NCBI RefSeq assembly: GCF_016316925.1
Contig: NZ_JAEEGB010000004.1
Coordinates: 62,001-126,000 of the forward strand
Source of the DNA: Clostridium aciditolerans
GTDB taxonomy: Bacteria > Bacillota > Clostridia > Clostridiales > Clostridiaceae
Length of the DNA: 64,000 bases
Direction of reading: 5' to 3'
Shown here piece by piece: positions 18,330-26,663 of the stretch; positions within the stretch are counted from its first letter, which is position 1, and each line of letters opens with the position of its first letter. Below the pieces are notes generated by a model, which saw only the letters and a program-made list of their open reading frames with translations, was not told the origin of the DNA and ran no database searches. The position numbers and the translations under genes were made by a program.

Positions 18330-18540
18330 GAGGATTTATAAGGCAATTATGCTGTAGAATTCTTCGAGACTGGCAGCCTAGGAATCATCAATAGATCCAT
18401 TTAGATGCCATAGCCACAGAAAAACCCCTTAACAATGATGAGAAACTGTGTTTAAACAGTTATCATAAACTTGTGTACGAGAAATTAGCTGAGCACCAGA
18501 GCGATGAGGATCGGGCATGTCTGAAATCGTGTACAAGAAA
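18330..18540 (+). ncRNA. Large structured RNA leader upstream of POT gene 3 (class not identified)
   Basis: About 210 bases, richer in G and C than the surroundings, with several compatible stems. CUUGUGUACGA (18470-18480) pairs along all 11 positions (two G-U) with UCGUGUACAAG (18527-18537) and encloses a G-rich internal region (GAGCACCAGAGCGAUGAGG, GGGCAUG). AACUGU/ACAGUU (18444-18461) extends through AUGAU/AUCAU (18435-18466). UGGCA (18371-18375) pairs with UGCCA (18406-18410). CACAG (18415-18419) can compete for CUGUG (18446-18450). No ORF with a ribosome-binding site fits. No terminator lies between it and the transporter ATG at 18573. It may be a riboswitch-like leader or an independent ncRNA. 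I cannot name the class; the clostridial raiA motif is one candidate by size only. Confidence 0.6.
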
Positions 18541-18572
18541 ATTTAAAAAAAATTAGGTTTGGAGGAAAAATT

Positions 18573-19940
18573 ATGAGTGAAATGGTAGTGAAAAACAAAC
18601 GCCCTTTTGGTTTCTATGTTTGTTGCGTCGCGTTTATGCTCGAAAGAATGGCGTATTATTCTGCTAAGTATCTGATCTTTGTTTTTGTTGCTGCTACGGT
18701 GGTAACAGGTGGATTGGGCCTTACAAAAGTTGAAGCTGCACTTATTCAATCAAATCTTGTTGCTTTTACCTATCTTGCACCTATTGTTGGCGGATATATT
18801 TCCGACAGATACATCGGCGCTAGATACTGTATTCCAGTTGGATTAGCTTTGATGGGTGCAGGGTATTTTCTAGGTGGATCTGCAACAACTGTGACAACCA
18901 TGAATTTAATGGTTACCCTTGTAGCTATAGGGACAGGCCTTTTCAAAGGTAACGTTTCTGCAATAAACGGTTCTTTGTTTGATGACGAGAACCAGCTGGA
19001 TTCAGCATTTTCGGTTCAGTACTCTTTCGTAAATATTGGTTCCTTTATCGGAACAACCTTTGTAGGTATTCTTGTAGCAACTACTTTTGCGCATGGCGGA
19101 GTTCAAGGTTTCAGACCTGCATTTCAATTATGTGGTATTATTTGTGCTATTGATGCTCTATGGTTTTTGTTCGGTATGAAATTCCTTGGAGAAGTAGGTA
19201 AAAAACCTTTCAAAGCAGGTAAGCATGTTGAAAAGAAAGTAGAAACAGAAGTTAAACCATTGACAAAGGTGGAAAAAAGAAAGGTATTTGCTATTGTTTT
19301 AGTATCCTTATTCTCAGTTGTATTCTGGGTATTCTGGTATTTGACTTATCTTGCTGTTTATGATTACGGTGGTCAGTTTGTTAATATGAATGTAGGTGGA
19401 TTTGCAGTGCCGCTTTCATGGTTTGATTCTTTAAACGCTTTAGTATGTATTGCTCTTGGACCAGTTTTAGCTGCATTATGGTTTAAGATGTCCAAGGGTC
19501 CTAAAGGAGATTTAAGTTTGTTTAAAAAGTTAGCTCTAGGTCTTGGCTTTTTAGGATTATCCTTCTTGATGCTTGTATTTGCAGAACTTTCAAGAGGTGG
19601 AGTTGCTACAGCTAAGGCAAACATTATTTGGATCGTGGCATTTGGTATTCTACTTAGTATAGGTGAAATGTTATTCTCACCACTTGGTAATTCATTTGTT
19701 ACTAAATATGCACCGAACAAGATTTACTCTGTATTAATGGGGGTTTGGATTTTAGCTTCATTCATAGCAGGTAAATCCTATGGATATTTATATGAGTTTG
19801 CTTCAAAATTCCCAATTATGCAGGCATATGTTGTTATTCCGATTATTTTGTTTGTATCCGCAGTATTGTTGTTCTTCTTTGATAAGAGGCTTGTAGGTCT
19901 GCTTGAAGATAAAGAACCAACTAAAGCTGAGGCTGTGTAA
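18573..19940 (+). CDS. POT/PTR family (MFS) transporter 3, divergent member
   Basis: 455 aa, same family as the two preceding genes but clearly diverged (LERMAYYSAKYLIF on helix 1, FKGNVSAINGSLF, SPLGNSFVTKYAP). The 5' part uses CGC, GTC, GCG and CTC codons that are rare in the neighbours, which hints at a different origin or gene conversion from another source; later codons look native. GGAGGA precedes the ATG. It is the only one of the three preceded by the large structured RNA, so it is probably regulated differently. Substrate unknown; peptides are the family default. Confidence 0.9.
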   Translation: MSEMVVKNKRPFGFYVCCVAFMLERMAYYSAKYLIFVFVAATVVTGGLGLTKVEAALIQSNLVAFTYLAPIVGGYISDRYIGARYCIPVGLALMGAGYFLGGSATTVTTMNLMVTLVAIGTGLFKGNVSAINGSLFDDENQLDSAFSVQYSFVNIGSFIGTTFVGILVATTFAHGGVQGFRPAFQLCGIICAIDALWFLFGMKFLGEVGKKPFKAGKHVEKKVETEVKPLTKVEKRKVFAIVLVSLFSVVFWVFWYLTYLAVYDYGGQFVNMNVGGFAVPLSWFDSLNALVCIALGPVLAALWFKMSKGPKGDLSLFKKLALGLGFLGLSFLMLVFAELSRGGVATAKANIIWIVAFGILLSIGEMLFSPLGNSFVTKYAPNKIYSVLMGVWILASFIAGKSYGYLYEFASKFPIMQAYVVIPIILFVSAVLLFFFDKRLVGLLEDKEPTKAEAV

Positions 19941-19998
19941 ATCACATAAGTTGTAAACATCTGAGATTGATTATAACAGGTTTATTTTCTAAAATAGA

Positions 19999-20039
19999 AA
20001 AAGATGACTTCTGTATTGCACAGGAGTCATCTTTTTTTA
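19999..20039. terminator. Terminator after POT gene 3
   Basis: AAAAGATGACT pairs with AGTCATCTTTT around a 15-base region, followed by a T run. It separates POT 3 from the convergent opp operon and could act on both strands, since A-rich DNA lies on the left side. Confidence 0.85.
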
Positions 20040-20051
20040 TGTTTGATTATT

Positions 20052-20237
20052 CTATCTTGAGTGAATTTCTTTATGCTCTTTTGGATTACTATAATTAGGT
20101 AGGAGAGGGGTATCACCTGCTAAACCATCATATCCAGGTCCAAAATCACTAGTAAGGCCTGCTGATGTACTTTCTCCTAAAGATTCTTTTACAGCAGGTG
20201 TAGATAAAGTTACATCATTTAAAGAATTTTTTTTCAT
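20052..20237 (-). CDS. 61-aa unrecognised peptide, last gene of the opp operon
   Basis: Begins MKKNSLNDVTLSTPAVKESL and continues with a Gly/Ser/Thr-rich acidic stretch (FGPGYDGLAGDTPLLP) and a His/Lys-containing tail. On the minus strand a GGAGGTG sequence stands 7 bases before the ATG, so translation is likely. It lies 51 bases after oppA with no terminator between, hence probably on the same transcript. There is no signal peptide, transmembrane segment or cysteine. The N-terminal half looks like a leader and the C-terminal half like a possible released peptide, but no modifying enzyme or exporter is adjacent. I do not recognise the family. Confidence 0.6.
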   Translation of the reverse strand: MKKNSLNDVTLSTPAVKESLGESTSAGLTSDFGPGYDGLAGDTPLLPNYSNPKEHKEIHSR

Positions 20238-20288
20238 AGTTAAACACCTCCATTGTATAGTATGTATTAAAATATAAAATTTATATTA

Positions 20289-21941
20289 CTATTTTTCTAA
20301 ATCAGCATCTCTAAAGTAGAAGAATCCAAGTGGTGATACATGAACATTTTTAAGTTTTTTATTCATACAAACAACTTCAGTATACTCATATAAAGGTATG
20401 AATGGCATATCATTCATGATTGTATCTTCTGCTTGATGCATTAAAGCTACTCGTTTTGTTGCATCAGCTTCAGCTTTAGCAGCTTTAATTAATTTATCAA
20501 ATTCTGCATTAGCATATCCAGGATGGTTTTGTTCGTTGCCAGTAGTAAACTGATCAATGAATGTCATTGGGTCGTTGTAATCTGCTATCCATCCATCTCT
20601 AGCAATTTGATAATTACGTTTATTTAGCTCAGTTAAGTGAACTTTTCTTTCAACGTTTCTTAATTGAACGTCTATACCTAAATTCTTCTTCCACATATCT
20701 TGAACAGCTTGAGCCACATTTTGGTGTCCTTGCATTGTGTTATATAATATTTCTAACTTAGGGAATCCCTGTCCATCAGGATATCCAGCTTCAGCTAAGA
20801 GTTTTTTAGCTTGGGCAACATCGGCAGTTGCTGGGTAGTATTCTTTATTTTTGAATTTACCACCGTTAGAGTCACTTGCTGCACTTGGTACAAAACTAGT
20901 AGCTGGCTTCTCACCAGATTTTGTTACTTTTTCAACTAAAGCAGTTCTATCTATAGCGTAAGTAAGAGCTTTTCTTACTCTAACATCTTTTAATACTTTA
21001 GCAGCTTCTGCATTAACGTTTTCTGCATTTGGTGATACATTAAGATTATAGTAGTATGTTCCTAGATAAGGATAAGCTACTGCAGTACCATCCTTTAATA
21101 AATTAGGAGTTTCTTGTGCAGGTGGTTTATCAAGCATATCTAATTGTCCAGATTTAAATGCAGCAAAGTAACTGCTTTCATTTTCTAAAGTTTTAAATTC
21201 TATTCTATCAAGCTTTACCTCCTTAGCATTCCAGTAGTTAGGATTTTTTTCGAAGTTCAAACTGTCTTTTGGTTTATATTCTTTCATAACAAATGGGCCG
21301 TTAGATATATATGTTTCAGCTTTATTAGCCCAATCCTTAGGATTTTTCTCTACTATATCCTTTCTTACAGGAGCATAAGTAGGGAAAGCAGTGAGTGATA
21401 AGAAGTAAAGTGTAGGACCTTCAAGAGTAACTACAAGAGTTTGGTCATCTGTGGCCTTAACTCCTACCTCATCAGCAGTAGCTTTCTTCTTATTATAATT
21501 TTCAGCATTCTTTACATAATAAATTTGATAAGCATATTCAGATGCAGTATTTGGATCTGCAGCTCTCTTCCAAGCATATTCAAAGTCTTTTGCAGTAACA
21601 GGTTTTCCATCAGACCATTTTGCATCTTTTCTTAAATGGAATGTATAGGTTAAGCCATCCTTGGAGATTTCCCATTTCTCTGCTACACCTGGGATTGGTT
21701 TATCATCTTTATCTAAGTTTGTTAACCCTTCAAAGGCGTTACATATAACTTTAGCACCTTCCACAGAATTGTTTAAACCTGGGTCAATAGTTTTTGGATC
21801 AGCCCCAATATTAACCTTAATTACTTTTTTTCCACTGGCAGTACCTGAAGTTGATTTACTGCCGCAGCCTGCAAATACTGAACCTGCTACTGCTAAAGTA
21901 ACAAGTAATGCAAGCATTTTAGATTTTTTACTCTTTAACAT
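20289..21941 (-). CDS. oppA: Oligopeptide-binding lipoprotein OppA
   Basis: 550-aa solute-binding protein (SBP family 5) that captures peptides outside the cell for the Opp ABC transporter. Lipoprotein signal peptide with lipobox VFAGC (Cys about residue 26), then a Ser/Thr linker. Family signature near residues 85-110 (EKWEISKDGLTYTFHLRKDAKWSDG). C-terminal DWIADYNDPMTFIDQF segment typical of OppA. It is encoded after the permease and ATPase genes, 95 bases from oppF, with its own GGAGG before the ATG. Confidence 0.95.
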   Translation of the reverse strand: MLKSKKSKMLALLVTLAVAGSVFAGCGSKSTSGTASGKKVIKVNIGADPKTIDPGLNNSVEGAKVICNAFEGLTNLDKDDKPIPGVAEKWEISKDGLTYTFHLRKDAKWSDGKPVTAKDFEYAWKRAADPNTASEYAYQIYYVKNAENYNKKKATADEVGVKATDDQTLVVTLEGPTLYFLSLTAFPTYAPVRKDIVEKNPKDWANKAETYISNGPFVMKEYKPKDSLNFEKNPNYWNAKEVKLDRIEFKTLENESSYFAAFKSGQLDMLDKPPAQETPNLLKDGTAVAYPYLGTYYYNLNVSPNAENVNAEAAKVLKDVRVRKALTYAIDRTALVEKVTKSGEKPATSFVPSAASDSNGGKFKNKEYYPATADVAQAKKLLAEAGYPDGQGFPKLEILYNTMQGHQNVAQAVQDMWKKNLGIDVQLRNVERKVHLTELNKRNYQIARDGWIADYNDPMTFIDQFTTGNEQNHPGYANAEFDKLIKAAKAEADATKRVALMHQAEDTIMNDMPFIPLYEYTEVVCMNKKLKNVHVSPLGFFYFRDADLEK

Positions 21942-22036
21942 AATAGCCCTCCTTATTAAATATATTCATATATTTTATAGATACAGAATTTAGTATCTGT
22001 ATTCACTTGGTTACAGGTTAAAATAAATGTGCATTT

Positions 22037-23014
22037 TTAAAAGAGGTGACACGCTACACAATGACCGCCGCCTAAATCCTTTAATTCAGGCTCTGATTCT
22101 GAACATATTGGTTTTGCATACCTACATCTACCTTTAAATCTGCATCCAGGTGGTGGATCAATAGGGGATGGAGTTTCTCCTTCAAGCATAATTCTTTTAT
22201 TTGCTGCAGACATATCAGGGTCTGGAACCGGGATAGCGGATAAAAGAGCTTGAGTATATGGATGTAATGGTTTCTTATATAATTCATTACTGGAAGCTAA
22301 TTCTACCATTTTTCCTAGATACATAACTCCTATTCTTGTTGATATATGTTTAACCATTGAAAGGTCGTGAGCTATAAATAAATAAGTAAGACCTAAATCA
22401 TCTTGTAAATCCTCAAGCATATTAACTACTTGGGCCTGTATAGATACGTCTAAAGCGGAGATTGGTTCGTCGCATACTATAAATTCAGGCTCAACAGCTA
22501 ATGCTCTAGCTATTCCGATTCTTTGCCTTTGTCCTCCGGAAAATTCATGAGGATATCTACTAGCATGATCTCTATTTAATCCAACCTTACTCAAAAGGTA
22601 GTGAATTCTTTCTGCTCTTTCTTTGCCTCTCATTAATCCATGTATATCAAGAGATTCGCCTATTATATCTCCTACAGTCATTCTTGCATCTAGTGAAGCA
22701 TAAGGGTCTTGAAATATCATTTGCATTTTTCTTCTGTAGGGAAGAATTTGACTAGGTGACAACTTAGCAATGTCTTGTCCATTGTAAATTATTTGACCAG
22801 CTGTTGGTTCATAGAGTTTTATAACAGTTCTACCTGTGGTTGTTTTTCCGCAGCCAGATTCACCAACAAGGCCTAAAGTTTCACCTTTATTTATAGCAAA
22901 AGAAACATCATCTACAGCTTTCACATATGTTTTTTTATTAGCTAAAAGCCCTTTTCTTATTTCAAAATACTTTTTTAATCCTTTTACTTCTAATAGTGCT
23001 TTTTTATCTTCCAT
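22037..23014 (-). CDS. oppF: Oligopeptide ABC transporter ATP-binding protein OppF
   Basis: 325-aa ATPase of the Opp importer. Walker [11 protein letters not shown]-loop [14 protein letters not shown] signature FSGGQRQR, Walker [12 protein letters not shown], and the C-terminal oligopeptide-family extension with four cysteines ([16 protein letters not shown]). That cysteine pattern is common in OppD/OppF and may hold an iron-sulfur cluster, though no function is proven here. Its ATG overlaps the oppD stop (TAATG), so the two ATPases are translationally coupled. Confidence 0.95.
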   Translation of the reverse strand: MEDKKALLEVKGLKKYFEIRKGLLANKKTYVKAVDDVSFAINKGETLGLVGESGCGKTTTGRTVIKLYEPTAGQIIYNGQDIAKLSPSQILPYRRKMQMIFQDPYASLDARMTVGDIIGESLDIHGLMRGKERAERIHYLLSKVGLNRDHASRYPHEFSGGQRQRIGIARALAVEPEFIVCDEPISALDVSIQAQVVNMLEDLQDDLGLTYLFIAHDLSMVKHISTRIGVMYLGKMVELASSNELYKKPLHPYTQALLSAIPVPDPDMSAANKRIMLEGETPSPIDPPPGCRFKGRCRYAKPICSESEPELKDLGGGHCVACHLF

Positions 23015-24024
23015 TATGAATTCCCCCTTTCGATGTTAGCTTCAACCTTTGGTGCATCAGGGTGATTTAACCAACATGCAGAACAGTGACCTTTATTGGC
23101 TTCAAACTGCGGAGGTCTTTCGGTTAAACATATTTTTAATGTATATTCACATCTTGGAGCAAAAGGACACCCAGCAGGTGGCTTTAAAAGATCTGGTGGT
23201 GTGCCTTCAATTGGTTTTAGCCTTTCTTTTATATCCTCCTTAGGATTTGGTATACTTCTTAGAAGTCCCCAGGTATAAGGATGTTTAGGATTATAAAATA
23301 TATCTCTTGAGTTTCCGCTTTCTACAATAGTTCCACCATACATTACATAGATTCTATTACATACGTCTGCTACTACCCCTAAGTCATGTGTTATAAGGAT
23401 TATAGACATATCTATTTTAGATTTTAAATCTTTCATAAGTTCAAGAATTTGTGCTTGAATTGTAACGTCTAGTGCGGTAGTAGGCTCGTCTGCTATTAAA
23501 AGTTTTGGAGCACATACAAGAGACATGGCAATCATAGCCCTTTGTCTCATACCGCCGGAAAATTCGTGTGGGTACTGTTTCATTCTTTTTTCGGGACTAG
23601 GAATTCCAACTAATTTAAGCATTTCTACCGCTTTGTTGAAAGCATCAGTTTTGCTCATCTTTTTATGTTTTATAAGAGGTTCCATTAATTGTTCACCTAT
23701 AGTGAAAACTGGATTTAATGAAGTCATAGGATCTTGAAATATCATTCCTATTTCGTTTCCTCTTATTTTTTCCATTTCTTTTTCTCGTAATTTAGATAAA
23801 TCTTTTTCGTTAAATAATACTTGACCTTCTGTTATTTTTCCATTGTCAGTTAAAAGTCTCATAGTAGACATCATAGTAATACTTTTACCACTGCCTGACT
23901 CTCCAACTATTCCGATAGCTTCTCCTTTATCTAAATCTAGAGAAACTCCTCTTACGGCTTTTACTTCTCCGACATGAGTATAAAATGATGTGTGTAAATT
24001 TTTAATTTCAAGTAATTTCTCCAT
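23014..24024 (-). CDS. oppD: Oligopeptide ABC transporter ATP-binding protein OppD
   Basis: 336-aa ATPase partner of OppF. Walker A GESGSGKS, signature [15 protein letters not shown], Walker [13 protein letters not shown], and the C-terminal [14 protein letters not shown] cysteine motif. Preceded by AGGAGG, 15 bases after oppC. Together with OppF it powers peptide import through OppB/OppC. Confidence 0.95.
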   Translation of the reverse strand: MEKLLEIKNLHTSFYTHVGEVKAVRGVSLDLDKGEAIGIVGESGSGKSITMMSTMRLLTDNGKITEGQVLFNEKDLSKLREKEMEKIRGNEIGMIFQDPMTSLNPVFTIGEQLMEPLIKHKKMSKTDAFNKAVEMLKLVGIPSPEKRMKQYPHEFSGGMRQRAMIAMSLVCAPKLLIADEPTTALDVTIQAQILELMKDLKSKIDMSIILITHDLGVVADVCNRIYVMYGGTIVESGNSRDIFYNPKHPYTWGLLRSIPNPKEDIKERLKPIEGTPPDLLKPPAGCPFAPRCEYTLKICLTERPPQFEANKGHCSACWLNHPDAPKVEANIERGNS

Positions 24025-24039
24025 AATAAAAGCCTCCTA

Positions 24040-25002
24040 TTACTTTCTCATCTTAGGGTCTAAAGCATCTCTCAAGCCATCACCCAATAGGTTAAATGCC
24101 AATATTGTTAAACAGATTGCTAAGGCTGGAAAAAACAACTGTGTTGGATACAGTTGAAATCCTTCTAATGCCTCTGATGCAAGTGTTCCCCAAGATGCTT
24201 GCGGTGCGGAAACACCAAGGCCTATAAAGCTTAAAAAGGATTCTGTAAATATAGCTTCTGGCACTGACAGTGTGAGAGTTACGATTATTGGACCCATGCA
24301 ATTAGGGATAAGATGCCTTAAAAGTATTCTCATAGAAGAAGCTCCCAATGTTTTAGCGGCAAGAACAAATTCTTGTTGCTTTAAAGACATAATCTGTCCT
24401 CTTACTATTCTTGCCATAGTTAACCAATATGCTATTGCTAGGGCTATTATGATACTTTTTAATCCAGCACCGAAAATAACCATTAAAAGTATTACGTATA
24501 TCATCATAGGGATGGAGTATAGAATATCTACTATTCTCATCATGAGGTTGTCTATTTTTCCACCAAAATATCCTGCTATACCTCCATATAAAATACCTAT
24601 AACTATGTTAAGAATACTTGCTGCATATCCAACTGCTAAAGATATTCTTGCTCCATAAAGTATTCTAACAAAAATGTCTCTTCCGAATTTATCTGTACCA
24701 AACCAGTGGGCTGCACTTGGAGGTTGGTTGGCCATATCTAGATCCTGTGAGTAGTAGTTGTATTTTGAAAGTAAAGGACCTATAATTGCAATAATTGTAA
24801 TTAATACAACAAATGTTAATCCTATCATAGCCAGTTTGTTTTCTTTTAATCTTCTCCAAACATCTTGCCAGTATGTGAGACTTGGCCTTACTATAGCTTC
24901 AGAATTTTTATCTGCAGAAGGAACTTTTTCAAACATATCTTTTGGTATAGAATTAGATACTGTTATGTTTAAATTTTCATCTAAATTTTTAGTTACTTGC
25001 AT
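24040..25002 (-). CDS. oppC: Oligopeptide ABC transporter permease OppC
   Basis: 320-aa membrane subunit with an N-terminal cytoplasmic tail, a first helix (about residues 58-80) and five more helices. The EAA-type coupling loop is visible (AAKTLGASSMRILLRHLIPN). The WFGTDKFGRDIFVRILYGARISL segment is characteristic of OppC/DppC. 12-base gap from oppB. Confidence 0.95.
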   Translation of the reverse strand: MQVTKNLDENLNITVSNSIPKDMFEKVPSADKNSEAIVRPSLTYWQDVWRRLKENKLAMIGLTFVVLITIIAIIGPLLSKYNYYSQDLDMANQPPSAAHWFGTDKFGRDIFVRILYGARISLAVGYAASILNIVIGILYGGIAGYFGGKIDNLMMRIVDILYSIPMMIYVILLMVIFGAGLKSIIIALAIAYWLTMARIVRGQIMSLKQQEFVLAAKTLGASSMRILLRHLIPNCMGPIIVTLTLSVPEAIFTESFLSFIGLGVSAPQASWGTLASEALEGFQLYPTQLFFPALAICLTILAFNLLGDGLRDALDPKMRK

Positions 25003-25014
25003 TTTGTGACCTCC

Positions 25015-25938
25015 TTAACTCTCTAGTTTTATTCTTGGGTCTATTGTTACATATAATAAGTCTACCAATAGATTACATCCTACCAATAAGGTACTGTAGA
25101 AAATAGTTACTCCTAGGGTAGTGGTATAGTCTCTGTTACCTATGCTTTGTACAAATTCTCTTCCCAGTCCAGGTATTCCAAACAATGTTTCTATTACAAA
25201 GCTTCCGGTAAGTACACCAGCAAGAAGAGGTCCTAGGTATGTTATTATAGGTATCAATGAATTCTTAAGGGCATGTTTATAAATTACTTTTGCCTTTGCT
25301 AATCCCTTAGCTTTAGCAACTTTTATATAGTCTTGTCTTACAACTTCTAAAAGGCTTGATCTAGAGAGTCTAGCGATAAATGCAGTAGCATATCCGCCAA
25401 GAGCTACTGCTGGTAATACTAAATTTTCTGGTCCATCAAAGCCTACTGCAGGAAACCATCCTAAATAAACCGCAAAAAAATAAATGAAGAAGGTTGCCAT
25501 AACAAAGCTTGGAACTGTCACACCAAAAGTAGCAATAACCATACAGAGGTTGTCCTGCCATTTTCCTTGATGAAGTGCAGCAGTTATTCCCATGTATAGT
25601 CCTACTATAAGTGCAAAGCCTACTGAACACAGTCCGAGTTTTGCTGTTGCAGGAAATGAGTAGCCTATTACATCATTTACACTTTTGCCTTCATATCTCA
25701 TTGAAGGACCTAAGTCTCCATGTAAAACAACATTTTTTAGATAAGTTGTATATTGTTCCCCAAGAGGTTTGTTAAGCCCAAACTTTGCTTCAAGGTTTGC
25801 TTGAACTTGAGGAGGTAATTTTTTTTCTGCATCAAAAGGCCCGCCGGGTATCTTGTGCATTAAAAAGAAGGTTAGAGTGATAACCACCCAAATAGTAACA
25901 ACGCTGTAAAATAATCTTTTTAGAATATAATTGATCAT
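25015..25938 (-). CDS. oppB: Oligopeptide ABC transporter permease OppB
   Basis: 307-aa membrane subunit, first gene of the operon. Helix 1 MINYILKRLFYSVVTIWVVI, the HGDLGPSMRYEGKSV segment, and the EAA loop (VRQDYIKVAKAKGLAKAKV). Preceded on the minus strand by a run of six G as ribosome-binding site. The promoter must lie in the 725-base divergent region 25939-26663. Confidence 0.95.
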   Translation of the reverse strand: MINYILKRLFYSVVTIWVVITLTFFLMHKIPGGPFDAEKKLPPQVQANLEAKFGLNKPLGEQYTTYLKNVVLHGDLGPSMRYEGKSVNDVIGYSFPATAKLGLCSVGFALIVGLYMGITAALHQGKWQDNLCMVIATFGVTVPSFVMATFFIYFFAVYLGWFPAVGFDGPENLVLPAVALGGYATAFIARLSRSSLLEVVRQDYIKVAKAKGLAKAKVIYKHALKNSLIPIITYLGPLLAGVLTGSFVIETLFGIPGLGREFVQSIGNRDYTTTLGVTIFYSTLLVGCNLLVDLLYVTIDPRIKLES

Positions 25939-26562
25939 ATTTTGCCCCCCAATTTTTATGATTTAGTTGTGAAATTTTAAATAATAAAATAAATATTTAT
26001 TCATTATTTGTTGGAATTTTATTGAAATTTAAAACAAGATATGCATAAATATGACATATCGTCTTTAATGGATTATTTAGAAAAAAGAAATTCTAAATTA
26101 TATAATATTCAATTATCAATGAACAATTTTTTAAAAGCAATATGTTTTACATAATGTTATCATAGTGTGGAAGCTGTGTCAATTGATACTACTGCATTTG
26201 ATGGTTGATAAAAATAGCCAAAATAATTATTTGTTGATAAATTTTTTAGAAAAAAGATTTTATTTAAAATAAAAATGTCGAAAATTTGGTGACAATATTT
26301 AATAAGTGTTTTCGACAAACAGACAAAATGTATAAAAATTACTATAATTTTTATACTAAAAATTTAACATTTAATGTATTGTGCGAATTGTGTTGTTTAT
26401 AGTCTAAGATAGGAATAAGTAAAAATACTATTTTGTTTTAAAGTATGATAATATTAGAACGACTATTAAAGGAGATATAGATCCAATATAACTATTGTTT
26501 AGTTATATAAGTTCATAGGTATATCTGAAGTTTAGAATATCTAAAATTACAATTATTACCTC
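25939..26562. promoter_or_regulatory. Divergent intergenic region between oppB and the P-type ATPase gene
   Basis: More than 600 AT-rich bases with no credible ORF. The clearest structure is a perfect 12-bp inverted repeat, GTATAAAAATTA / TAATTTTTATAC (26330-26356, spacer CTA), which could be an operator or a weak terminator. Promoters for oppB (leftward) and the ATPase (rightward) must lie here, but I see no unambiguous -35/-10 pair. The right end is taken by the repeat at 26563. Confidence 0.3.
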
Positions 26563-26635
26563 TAAGCAGAGAACTCAAATCTCTGATTTGAAGTGAATCG
26601 CTTACTCATTCGACGAAAGGAGAAGGAGTTTCATT
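26563..26635 (+). repeat. Modular cruciform repeat with RBS-like tail, copy a (before P-type ATPase gene)
   Basis: One module: TAAGC (26563) and GCTTA (26604) as outer arms, CAAATC-TCT-GATTTG as inner hairpin (26576-26590). It is followed by the family tail CTCATTCGACGAAAGGAGAA and GGAGTTTCATT. Single-module copy. It lies directly before the ATG at 26664, in the same direction as that gene. Other copies: 48145, 54264, 63406. Confidence 0.8.
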
Positions 26636-26663
26636 TATTAATAGAATAGAAAGGTGAAAATGT

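Noticed and set aside
18330..18540. Known leader classes (T-box, SAM, lysine, cobalamin, purine, c-di-GMP), group I or II intron, tmRNA or RNase P RNA
   Set aside because: None of their conserved sequence blocks is present; no T-box AGGGUGG, no intron core, no RNase P GAGGAAAGUCC.
19373..19720. 115-aa open frame on the minus strand
   Set aside because: Antisense shadow of POT gene 3 without start signals.
24272..24658. 128-aa open frame on the plus strand
   Set aside because: Antisense to oppC with Ile/Pro-rich composition typical of a shadow frame; no start signal.
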